From: Oribacterium sp. UBA3737
Lineage (GTDB): Bacteria > Bacillota_A > Clostridia > Lachnospirales > Lachnospiraceae
Reading direction: 5' to 3'
Assembly: GCA_002371295.1 (NCBI GenBank)
Contig: DFGZ01000305.1
Coordinates: forward strand, 1-18,051
DNA: 18,051 bases
The position numbers were made by a program, and so were the translations under genes. How positions within the stretch are numbered: position 1 is the first letter of the stretch; the number at the start of each line of letters is the position of its first letter. Positions 1 to 7,323 of the stretch are shown here, in pieces. Under the pieces are notes generated by a model that was not told where the DNA came from, made no database searches, and saw only the letters and a list, made by a program, of their open reading frames with translations.

Positions 1-783
1 TTTTTGATTGTTGAGCACACACTATTTAATTATTCCGGATCAGTTATCCCAATCATCTTCGGCGTATTGGGTCTTAGCTACATACATAAATGGGTTGATA
101 AGATAATTCCTACAGCAGCGAAGACTGTTGTTGTCCCAACTCTCACTTTGTTTATTTCCGGACTTTTTACTTTACTGCTTGTAGGTCCGGTGGGTATCTA
201 TTGTGGCAAAGGAATCGCTTGGATCATAGGTTCTCTTTTTGAAATATCTCCTACGTTGGCAGGAATTGTCATGGGTGCGATACGACCAGCATCAATTCTT
301 GTAGGTATGCATCACGCAATGACTCCTATCGCATTAGAAAATTTTGCTACTCTTGGATACGATCAGCTTATGCCGATGATGTTTATAGCAAACCTTTCTA
401 TTGTTGGAGCTGCAGTTGCTTGTTATTTCAAGGCAGAAACTCCTGAGGAGAAACAGATAGTTGGATCCTCTGTTCTTTCAGGTATCCTTGGAATCACAGA
501 GCCTGCACTTTTCGGTGTACTGACCAAGTACAAGAAAGGCTTTATTGCTGCAACTGTTGCAAGCATTATCGGAAGCGCGTTTATTGGAACTTTTGGAGTA
601 AGACTGTTTGGATATATCACATCCAGCATCTTCAGTATTCCTGCTTATATTGGTCCCTGGTTTGTATATGCAGCTATTGGTTGGATCATGACCTTAGTTA
701 TATCATTTTCATTATCTTATGTCCTTGTCGTAAAGATAGACAAGTCAAATGCTAAATCTGATTCAAAAAATAAAGTGGCCTAA
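1..783 (+). CDS. PTS transporter subunit EIIC, 3' part (gene starts before the window)
   Basis: Membrane permease domain of a phosphoenolpyruvate-dependent sugar phosphotransferase system, which carries a sugar across the inner membrane while it is phosphorylated. The reading frame is open to base 1, so the true start lies upstream; the TTG at base 4 is not preceded by a visible ribosome binding site. About 260 residues remain, with several hydrophobic spans and the motif GITEPALFGV (around residue 163), typical of EIIC of the glucose/beta-glucoside/sucrose superfamily, where the loop with the Glu takes part in sugar binding. The protein ends in a short Lys/Ser/Asp tail (KSNAKSDSKNKVA), so no EIIA domain is fused at the C-terminus. 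The exact sugar cannot be told; beta-glucoside, sucrose or trehalose are the usual substrates of this subfamily. It is the only plus-strand gene in the window. Confidence 0.88.
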   Translation, partial: FLIVEHTLFNYSGSVIPIIFGVLGLSYIHKWVDKIIPTAAKTVVVPTLTLFISGLFTLLLVGPVGIYCGKGIAWIIGSLFEISPTLAGIVMGAIRPASILVGMHHAMTPIALENFATLGYDQLMPMMFIANLSIVGAAVACYFKAETPEEKQIVGSSVLSGILGITEPALFGVLTKYKKGFIAATVASIIGSAFIGTFGVRLFGYITSSIFSIPAYIGPWFVYAAIGWIMTLVISFSLSYVLVVKIDKSNAKSDSKNKVA

Positions 784-865
784 TATTTTAGCTCTTCTTT
801 TTATATAGAACAGTTAAAAAAATCACTGCTAGCGTGACAATGTCCGAATCAATCAGCCAAACACA

Positions 866-895
866 CCCCCCGGCAATTATCATCTTGCCGGGGGG
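866..895. terminator. Strong GC hairpin between convergent genes
   Basis: A perfect 11-bp stem (CCCCCCGGCAA, 866-876, with TTGCCGGGGGG, 885-895) around an 8-base loop lies between the stop of the plus-strand EIIC gene and the stop of the minus-strand lipoprotein gene. The position suits a shared terminator. Neither side has a good U-tract: the plus strand continues TAAATG and the minus strand TGTGTTTGG. It may therefore stop polymerase poorly, or act mainly as a 3' RNA-stabilising structure. Confidence 0.6.
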
Positions 896-995
896 TAAAT
901 GCCTTACAGACTTAGGTATCTTTTACCTGTTATCAGCTTACAACTTCCATGTCATCAGACACAAATCATGTGCCTTCTTTTGAATTTACTTTTAT

Positions 996-2174
996 TCACT
1001 TTACTTTAAATGAGATAATATCTGCTTCCAGCATTTCATTATTCAATTCATTGAGAACAGAATCATCCTTAACTTCTCCATTTTTATCCGAATCAACATC
1101 CCGGAGTTCTGAGCGGAGGTAATAGCTTACTTTTCCATCCGAATCAAACTTCTCTCCGGCCTCCAGATCAAGCGTGAGGACATCTTCCTTTAATATGTAT
1201 CTTTTTACATAATGGTGTCCGCTGGCATAGATGTAATCTCCTGATGCGGTGAGCGGATTAGCCGTGCCTCCGGATCTGACATAACCGCCATCTTTTATAG
1301 AATTATCTTTATCAATCCAGAATACCTCCGCTATCGTAGCAGCTCTGGTACCTTCATCATCACCTTTAAATGTTTCCGGCGTCACAAGCAGCACTTCTGT
1401 ATCACCAATCTTAATCTCAGCATATCCCATATCAGTTGCGAGCTTATCAATTACCTGATCAAAATTCTCACAATCATTAATATCGATAGCAATCGACTCC
1501 GAATAAACCGTTTCTCCCTCAGGTACATTCGCCCCCGGCTGAGTAGACGGATCATAGATTGCTTCTGCAACTGCCTGAAGATCAAATCCTTCAAGATCTT
1601 TTGCGGTTGTACTGAGTGAATAGGACGCACCATATTCAATATCATACCATGTGCACACATCAGCAGATTCTGCATCTCCGATGTATCTCTGATATTTAGC
1701 AGACATGGTTCCGTCACCCCAATTTGCAAGTGTGATATCTTCAGTAGTACTCCAATCATAGTACATGCCGGAAATGTCTTCTGCATTATCACCTGTGACC
1801 TGCTCTCTTGCGGTAAAACTCATACCATCAAGATCAAATGTCATCTGTACCAAAGGTCCCGGTATAGCCGTATCATCCTTTCCGGTTTTACAGATACTCC
1901 ACTTGACATTTTCTGCTCCATCAGGTGCTTTGAAAAGTTTTGAAACAGTCTCAAATGCCTCTTCGTATGTAACGTCCCGCCATGGGTTTGAGAGACCGAC
2001 TGGAGTATCAGCTTCCGTTGTCTCAACAACTTCCTGATTTTTCTTGGTTTCATCTGAAACAGCAGATTCTGCCTGTGTAGTTGCTTCAGGTATCGAAATA
2101 TCATTATTACTTCCACATGCGGAAAGAGAAACAGTCACAGCTGCTGCAATCAAGATCAAATTTTTCTTTTTCAT
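996..2174 (-). CDS. Secreted lipoprotein of unknown function
   Basis: A 392-residue protein with a lipoprotein signal peptide: MKKK, a hydrophobic stretch, then the lipobox LSAC with the lipidated Cys at residue 20. A low-complexity Ser/Thr/Glu-rich linker follows to about residue 55, so the mature protein should be tethered to the outer face of the membrane. The folded part begins near GLSNPWRDVTYEEA and is rich in Asp, Glu and aromatic residues. I recognise no catalytic motif or named domain. The ATG at 2172-2174 is preceded by AGGGGG (minus strand, about 2180-2186), a good ribosome binding site that overlaps the stop codon of the dehydrogenase remnant just upstream. It follows the CBM6 gene on the same strand with about 110 bases between, so co-transcription is likely. 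The function is not inferable from sequence by eye. Confidence 0.85.
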   Translation of the reverse strand: MKKKNLILIAAAVTVSLSACGSNNDISIPEATTQAESAVSDETKKNQEVVETTEADTPVGLSNPWRDVTYEEAFETVSKLFKAPDGAENVKWSICKTGKDDTAIPGPLVQMTFDLDGMSFTAREQVTGDNAEDISGMYYDWSTTEDITLANWGDGTMSAKYQRYIGDAESADVCTWYDIEYGASYSLSTTAKDLEGFDLQAVAEAIYDPSTQPGANVPEGETVYSESIAIDINDCENFDQVIDKLATDMGYAEIKIGDTEVLLVTPETFKGDDEGTRAATIAEVFWIDKDNSIKDGGYVRSGGTANPLTASGDYIYASGHHYVKRYILKEDVLTLDLEAGEKFDSDGKVSYYLRSELRDVDSDKNGEVKDDSVLNELNNEMLEADIISFKVK

Positions 2175-2183
2175 AATATCCCC

Positions 2184-2279
2184 CTATTGTGTAAGACTCC
2201 ATCCATTATCACCATGATAGATCATAAGCTTAGTCATTCCGCCGTCCACGCAAATGTTTTCTCCGGTGATAAAGCCTGC
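2184..2279 (-). pseudogene. C-terminal remnant of a short-chain dehydrogenase/reductase (SDR)
   Basis: Read on the minus strand, these bases encode AGFITGENICVDGGMTKL, then MIYHGDNGWSLTQ and a TAG stop at 2184-2186. The GxxITGxxxxVDGG pattern is the conserved C-terminal end of classical SDR oxidoreductases (FabG-like, NAD(P)H-dependent), which are normally about 250 residues long. Only the last ~31 codons exist, with no start codon or nucleotide-binding part. The frame is the same as that of the CBM6 gene upstream, separated only by its TAA stop and one AAA codon. This is best read as a gene fossil left where the CBM6 gene, or a deletion, replaced the body of an SDR gene. The SDR identity rests on the short motif, which is quite distinctive. 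Confidence 0.75.
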
Positions 2280-2282
2280 TTT

Positions 2283-3359
2283 TTACTTGAAGGTAAAATA
2301 ATCGATATTCATAAGGTAGCTTGTACTGTCACTCTTAAACACGATATACAGATCATTTACTCCCGTTGGTTTTTTTGAAAGATCAAAAGTCACATCGTAA
2401 AAATCATCCCAAGCTTTTGTTTGTTCTTTTTTAGAAGATCTATAACTTCCTATCAAGGTGCCATCAGCATCTCCAAGGTGAAGTTCCATAACGTAATTTA
2501 GTTTATTGGGCTTTGAGGTATGCATGGTAAATTGATCAGCGCCATCTTTAAAATCCAAATCAGCGTAGCAGGCATAAGAATCGTTTTTTATATATCCAAG
2601 TGCCTTTGCATTTCCGTCGATGGCTTCTTTACAGTTACTACTTTTCTCTTTATCCAGATCCTCGCCCTCAATTGTAGAGAATGCAGGTCTTATTTGGGAT
2701 GAATTTTTCCTGTTGCCGGTTTTTCCTTTACCGGCATCCTGACTGTCAAACCAGAAATAATCTATATCCAAAAGATAACCGGAGTTGTCACTCTTGAAAA
2801 CCAAATAAAGATCATGTACACCTTCAGGAGATTCATATAGAGGAACTGCCACATCTATGAAATCATTCCATGATCCGGTCGTTTCGGTTTTAGGAGAATT
2901 ATATTCTCCAATCAGGGTGCCCTTAGGGCTGTCAAGACGAATTTCCATAGTATAGGCTAAAACATTCGGCTTTGAGGTACTCATATAAAATGTGTTTACA
3001 TTATCTCCAAAATTTATGCCTGCGTAGCCGCCATAATCTCCGTTCTGGATATAACCAAGATTTCCTCCTTCTCCTTCGGAAGCAGCTATTACACCTTTGC
3101 TTAAATTCTCATCAAAATGCTCACCCTGAATACAGTCGCCGGTTTTTACGCTTGTTTCTTCTGTTATATCTATACTGCCTGGTCTTTTGGTATTATCTTT
3201 TTTATCTGATGTATTTTTAGTACCAGATGTTTTAAAGCCTGACAAAAAATCAAACTCATTTGTTTTTTTTGCAAATACTTCACTTTCCGAGCCTGGCATC
3301 ACCGTACATACCATAGCTGTGCAAAGGAAAGCTGCAAGCAGCTTTTTTGTTATTTTCAT
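2283..3359 (-). CDS. Secreted protein with two CBM6-type carbohydrate-binding modules
   Basis: A 358-residue exported protein. Residues 1-30 form a signal peptide (MKITKK, hydrophobic core, likely cleavage after VFA). A Lys/Thr/Ser-rich linker follows to about residue 72. Two repeated beta-sandwich modules then occupy about 76-204 and 228-357. Both show the CBM6 pattern: an opening I(Q/E)GE, LGYI.N..Y near the middle, STSKPN or HTSKPN, GTLIG.Y, a single Trp (W164 and W317), DLY(L/I)VFKSD and a closing (D/N)IDYF.F. CBM6 modules bind xylan, beta-glucans or similar polysaccharides. No catalytic domain, cell-wall anchor or dockerin is present, which is unusual because CBM6 normally accompanies a glycoside hydrolase. 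ATG at 3357-3359 has GGGGAAAG upstream. The role is inferred as polysaccharide binding outside the cell. Confidence 0.85.
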   Translation of the reverse strand: MKITKKLLAAFLCTAMVCTVMPGSESEVFAKKTNEFDFLSGFKTSGTKNTSDKKDNTKRPGSIDITEETSVKTGDCIQGEHFDENLSKGVIAASEGEGGNLGYIQNGDYGGYAGINFGDNVNTFYMSTSKPNVLAYTMEIRLDSPKGTLIGEYNSPKTETTGSWNDFIDVAVPLYESPEGVHDLYLVFKSDNSGYLLDIDYFWFDSQDAGKGKTGNRKNSSQIRPAFSTIEGEDLDKEKSSNCKEAIDGNAKALGYIKNDSYACYADLDFKDGADQFTMHTSKPNKLNYVMELHLGDADGTLIGSYRSSKKEQTKAWDDFYDVTFDLSKKPTGVNDLYIVFKSDSTSYLMNIDYFTFK

Positions 3360-3421
3360 TCTTCTTTCCCCTTTTAATGCATTGTTTACAATTGTTTCCC
3401 TACCCTATCAGGGGTTCTTTT

Positions 3422-3456
3422 AACAAAGCCGGAGGTTAAACGCCTCCGGCTTTGTT
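3422..3456. terminator. Hairpin terminator after the zinc-ribbon gene
   Basis: A perfect 14-bp stem (AACAAAGCCGGAGG, 3422-3435, with CCTCCGGCTTTGTT, 3443-3456) around a 7-base loop. It lies about 70 bases past the stop of the zinc-ribbon gene on the minus strand and about 60 bases before the CBM6 start, so it probably ends the signalling cluster transcript. The stem itself supplies a partial U-run (CTTTGTT), but no long U-tract follows on either strand. Confidence 0.75.
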
Positions 3457-3527
3457 ATTTATAAACTTACTGTTCTTTTTTGCTTTCATGTATCTCAGAT
3501 TTTAAATAACGGGCAGCCACAGCCATT

Positions 3528-4823
3528 TCAGTTTTTCTTTGGTTTTGGTGTTTTTTCTGTTTTGGAATAAAGGAACATATCCAGAGCTTTTCCCTTTCTG
3601 TATGAAGAATCTATCATATACCGTGAAGCCGCCTTGTTCTGATGAACATTACTCATTGCAGACTTCAGAATGGATACATAAACAAATCCTATTATGACAG
3701 ACACCACAAATGCAATGAGAGCACCTTTGGCCGTGATTCCGGATGCCCCAAGGAAAAGCATTCCCAGCATGATAATAACAAACGGGATTAAAGTTCCGAG
3801 ACAAAGGTACTTACTGTAAAGTCCCTTATCAATAGGTAATTCTCCTACCATTTTTCCGCTCTGGCCGTTGATGCCGAAGGTGTAGGAATTACCTTCAAAT
3901 TTGGTTGTCATCATCCATACAGGGAACATTGCATATTCAGCTTTGGCGTCTGACAGGTTGATGATCTCGTTCTTTTCCGTCACTGAATCATACCCGCTGA
4001 TCTGGGACCGCATCTTTTCTCTGAAGGTATTCATGACACGTTCATTTGCTCTGGGCTGTGCATCCTTTTCCTCTACGTCATACCTGTCTGCAAGATATCC
4101 GCTGAAATATGCGGCATCATACTTCACAGCCTTAGACATGTCATAAGGCTCCAGTGACTCCATGACTGTATCATCCATCTTTGTAGAAGCATCCACCGGA
4201 ATCTTTTCGAAATTCATTTCTCCGCTTCTCTTCACGCGATAAAAGTCATTTTTTTCATACGTGAAATTTGCATCTTCTCTTCTGCTTTTCTTAACAGCTT
4301 CATAAGTCACAGACCCATCAGCCTTGCAGCTGTAAAGCCAGAACGGAACATACAGTCCTGTAATGGAATCAATTCGGTTATTGGCTGTAAATGACTTGGG
4401 AAGAAGCTTTTTACCTTTAACAAACTCCTTTAACTTTGCCTTTGCGCTTTCCTTATCCACTTTAAAAGGCAGAACATAGTCAGGTTCATATAATCCCGAA
4501 AAAGACTCAGGAATTATCGCCTGATTACCACAATACGGACATTCGGTGGCTGCGGTTTTCTCATCGGCAACCATCTCTGCAGTACAGGAAGGACACCGAT
4601 AACCCTGTACTTTACCATCCTCATCAGTGATCAGAAGCTTCTCTTTTGTTGTCCATACCATGCTGGAGGATGCCGCATCCTCCGCCTCGGCTTCCTGAGC
4701 TGCTTTAGCCTGTTCCACCGTAAAACTGACTCCACAGAACTCACATGTCATCTGTTCCGTAGACCCATTGTAAGTAAGTTTCGCTCCGCAACACGGACAC
4801 TTAAAATTTAATACATCTGCCAT
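3528..4823 (-). CDS. Double zinc-ribbon, membrane-anchored protein of unknown function
   Basis: A 431-residue protein. I chose the ATG at 4821-4823 because GGGAGGGG lies 3-10 bases before it on the minus strand; the open frame extends 44 codons further, but that part has no such signal and reads unlike a protein of this type. Residues 9-30 carry a first zinc ribbon (C9, C12, C27, C30: CPCC...CEFC) and residues 77-98 a second (C77, C80, C95, C98: CPSC...CPYC). A beta-rich middle region follows, then two hydrophobic spans near the C-terminus (around 340-390) and a basic tail. Such proteins are often loosely annotated as TFIIB-type zinc-ribbon or PriA-like, but there is no helicase here. It is the last gene of the cluster with two diguanylate cyclases, 137 bases behind the second. 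A link to c-di-GMP signalling is only positional. Confidence 0.8.
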   Translation of the reverse strand: MADVLNFKCPCCGAKLTYNGSTEQMTCEFCGVSFTVEQAKAAQEAEAEDAASSSMVWTTKEKLLITDEDGKVQGYRCPSCTAEMVADEKTAATECPYCGNQAIIPESFSGLYEPDYVLPFKVDKESAKAKLKEFVKGKKLLPKSFTANNRIDSITGLYVPFWLYSCKADGSVTYEAVKKSRREDANFTYEKNDFYRVKRSGEMNFEKIPVDASTKMDDTVMESLEPYDMSKAVKYDAAYFSGYLADRYDVEEKDAQPRANERVMNTFREKMRSQISGYDSVTEKNEIINLSDAKAEYAMFPVWMMTTKFEGNSYTFGINGQSGKMVGELPIDKGLYSKYLCLGTLIPFVIIMLGMLFLGASGITAKGALIAFVVSVIIGFVYVSILKSAMSNVHQNKAASRYMIDSSYRKGKALDMFLYSKTEKTPKPKKN

Positions 4824-4960
4824 AATCCCCTCCCTGCAGACAGTACATAGGTTTGAAATACCAAAATATAATGATGATCCGGCGCCGCCCGGCAGCACAT
4901 TGCACACGAATTTGTGCGGTGACGCTATAGGTTGAGCGGCAAATACTTTTGGCACTCACG

Positions 4961-7273
4961 TCATTTTATATATAGTTCCTTATGCTTCCTCTTATTATCA
5001 TACAGCATCTTATCCGCATCTTCCATATAAGTCGGGAGCTTCTTCATGGTTTCCGAATCAACAGTGAATTTCCGATAACCGATGGAAATATTCAGTTTGT
5101 AGGTTTTCCCGCTATTTAGATTAAAATCCTTCAGCATCTTCTCCACTCTTGAAATCATCTCATCAGGTTCGGAGAATTCAGTTCCATCAGGAATACAGCA
5201 GCCTAAAAATTCATCTCCGCCCAGTCTGCCCACAAAACCGTTTTCAAAAGCTTTATCAAGTATATCAGCTGCGCTTTTTATGATGAAATCTCCTTCATCA
5301 TGACCGTAAGTATCATTTATCTGCTTTAACCCATCCAAATCCATATAAAAAATAGCAGCCCTTCGTTCTGTTTCACTTCCGTTCAGTACACCATTTATGT
5401 GCTGTTCAATATTGTTCAAAAACCCTCTCCGGTTAAATATACCGGTAAGTTCATCACATTCTGATTCTCTGGACAATCTGAGATTATTCCGGTTGAGTAC
5501 CGCAATAAGTTCCTGCTCATTGCGAATCAGCTTGAGATGCTGCATTCCCACAGATATCTGATGATAGACCTTGACAATTTCCGAAGACTCCATCATGTTC
5601 GGTCCGATAACAAGAACGCCTATTATATCACGCCCGGTAAGCAGCGCGCCAACCGTGTAATTAGGTTCATCCATCAGAATAGTCTGCTGAGACGATTCAT
5701 GTGCCAAAAAGGTTTTTACCGTCTCAAAAAGCTTATACGGCTTCGGTTTATGATATACTGTCACTTTTCCATCTGATATTGACGCCTTAAGGAGCAGTGT
5801 ATCTTCTAAATGAAGTGAAGAATGATTGATATACTCGATTGGCTGAAGAAAACTCAGAATTGCAGCATCCTTCACTCCCAGACGAAGGAGATCCTCAAGC
5901 ATAGCCTTAACAGCATTATCCGGATCCATAGAATACATCAGGGCATCCATTGTGATTCTTGTAATATAATACTGACGTTTCTGTCTGTTCCAGTTATTCA
6001 GTCTGTACTGTTCCTCAATGTTTTTTCCTATGATTCTCTGGAAATAAGCCTGTTCCCCGTAGAGCCAGATTTTTTTATCTCCCTCCGAACGTGATGCCGC
6101 AATCTCGTAACAATCCATCACTATATCACAGAATCTTATAAGAGAAAAAAACTTGATGTAATCATATCGGAAGATATCTATAAGATCCTCCTGATCAACA
6201 ATGTGCCTGTGTCCCTGGTTTTTATCGTCATAATAAGTATCAAATGCCTTATCTACAAACCTTTGAAACCTTGGAAGACACTCTTTCTTTACCTGCATGG
6301 GAGCAGTAACTGACACATCTTCCATCATTTGTTTTGCTAACTCTTCATAATTAAAAGGTCTCTGTGACAATAAACCGATAATTTTAGACTCCTTTTTAGT
6401 GCTTGTTTCGCCACAGGAGATTCTGTGAATAAACTCGCTTTCAAAAGCAAATATCTCCTGAGGTTTCCCTTCACAGAGACGAACCGCTTCATATCCTGCT
6501 GCATATGCCATATCATAAACAGACAGACGCACTGTCGAAAGAGGCGGAGTCATCATAGAAGCTCCATCGATATCATCAAAACCTGTCACGGCTATATCTT
6601 TTCCCGGAGTAAGTCCGTGATGCTTCATAACCCTGTAGACGGTTTCCGCAATATGGTCGGAAGCGCATGCTATAGCTTCTGCATCGGGATTACGGGATAA
6701 CATCTCCTCAACAACATCATCACATTCTCCGGAAAAATTACCTCTTGCGAACATCCTGTCTTCTACCTTTATGCCATGCTTCTCCATCTCATCAAAATAT
6801 ACAGATTCTCTTTCTCTGGCACCGAAGCTGGTTGAAGGTCCGCTTATGAAGCATATCTTTCTGTAACCATGTTTCTCCAGAAGATGCTTCATCAGCTGAC
6901 GCATTCCGGGTTTATTATCCTTTTTTATACACCTGAATCCCTCATAATATTCTTCTATCAGAATTGTTTTTTTCGGATCCAGAAGTTCAATATAATGTCT
7001 CATGAAATATTGAGAAGATTTACTGTTAAAAGCATTGGCTACGCCGATCGGAAGTATGTAAGCATCAAAATCCATATGGGCTGCCAGCTGAAATGCAACC
7101 TGAAAATAATTGTGTGACCACTCCAGGAAATCATTGGACGGGAGCAGATCCATGATGTTTATAAGATTGTGTCCTTGCTCCTCAACCGCTTTTTTGACAC
7201 CATTCTGGATTCCGCTAGGGTATCCCACACTCTTGTGTGCGACAAGATAAGCGATGTTAAATCTTTTGTTCAT
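4961..7273 (-). CDS. Diguanylate cyclase with a LacI-like ligand-binding sensor domain
   Basis: A 770-residue cytoplasmic protein with no signal peptide or membrane span. Residues 1-290 resemble the sugar-binding core of LacI/GalR regulators (periplasmic-binding type I fold), including the hallmark VTGFDDIDGASMMTPPLSTV around 229-248, but without the DNA-binding helix-turn-helix. A long mainly helical linker follows; about 440-590 may be a GAF-like fold (weak). The GGDEF domain spans about 600-770, with DELTG at 607-611, FYMDLDGLKQIND for metal and GTP binding, and an intact GGDEF at 685-689, so it should make cyclic di-GMP from two GTP. The inhibitory RxxD site upstream of GGDEF is absent (FENG in its place), suggesting no classical product inhibition. 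The gene starts 50 bases after the first cyclase and shares its strand. The ribosome binding site is weak (GGAA). The ligand is unknown; a sugar is the family-based guess. Confidence 0.88.
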   Translation of the reverse strand: MNKRFNIAYLVAHKSVGYPSGIQNGVKKAVEEQGHNLINIMDLLPSNDFLEWSHNYFQVAFQLAAHMDFDAYILPIGVANAFNSKSSQYFMRHYIELLDPKKTILIEEYYEGFRCIKKDNKPGMRQLMKHLLEKHGYRKICFISGPSTSFGARERESVYFDEMEKHGIKVEDRMFARGNFSGECDDVVEEMLSRNPDAEAIACASDHIAETVYRVMKHHGLTPGKDIAVTGFDDIDGASMMTPPLSTVRLSVYDMAYAAGYEAVRLCEGKPQEIFAFESEFIHRISCGETSTKKESKIIGLLSQRPFNYEELAKQMMEDVSVTAPMQVKKECLPRFQRFVDKAFDTYYDDKNQGHRHIVDQEDLIDIFRYDYIKFFSLIRFCDIVMDCYEIAASRSEGDKKIWLYGEQAYFQRIIGKNIEEQYRLNNWNRQKRQYYITRITMDALMYSMDPDNAVKAMLEDLLRLGVKDAAILSFLQPIEYINHSSLHLEDTLLLKASISDGKVTVYHKPKPYKLFETVKTFLAHESSQQTILMDEPNYTVGALLTGRDIIGVLVIGPNMMESSEIVKVYHQISVGMQHLKLIRNEQELIAVLNRNNLRLSRESECDELTGIFNRRGFLNNIEQHINGVLNGSETERRAAIFYMDLDGLKQINDTYGHDEGDFIIKSAADILDKAFENGFVGRLGGDEFLGCCIPDGTEFSEPDEMISRVEKMLKDFNLNSGKTYKLNISIGYRKFTVDSETMKKLPTYMEDADKMLYDNKRKHKELYIK

Positions 7274-7323
7274 TTCTTTATGTTCCTATCAACCATAAAC
7301 CTTTTTCAAATGTATCTTTCATG

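Noticed and set aside
4..6. TTG as start codon of the EIIC gene
   Set aside because: The frame is open to base 1 and no ribosome binding site precedes it; the protein is cut by the window edge.
2187..2378. Small plus-strand open frame over the CBM6 end
   Set aside because: It is the antisense of the CBM6 end and the dehydrogenase remnant; no ribosome binding site.
3381..3392. ATTGTTTACAAT inverted repeat before the CBM6 gene
   Set aside because: Five-base arms in AT-rich DNA; too weak to call an operator.
4902..4917. GCACA/TGTGC hairpin between the second cyclase and the zinc-ribbon gene
   Set aside because: Only five pairs, no U-tract; not convincing as a terminator or riboswitch.
4824..4955. 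44-codon N-terminal extension of the zinc-ribbon protein
   Set aside because: The ATG at 4821-4823 has a strong GGGAGGGG signal, and the extension shows no such signal and no family resemblance.
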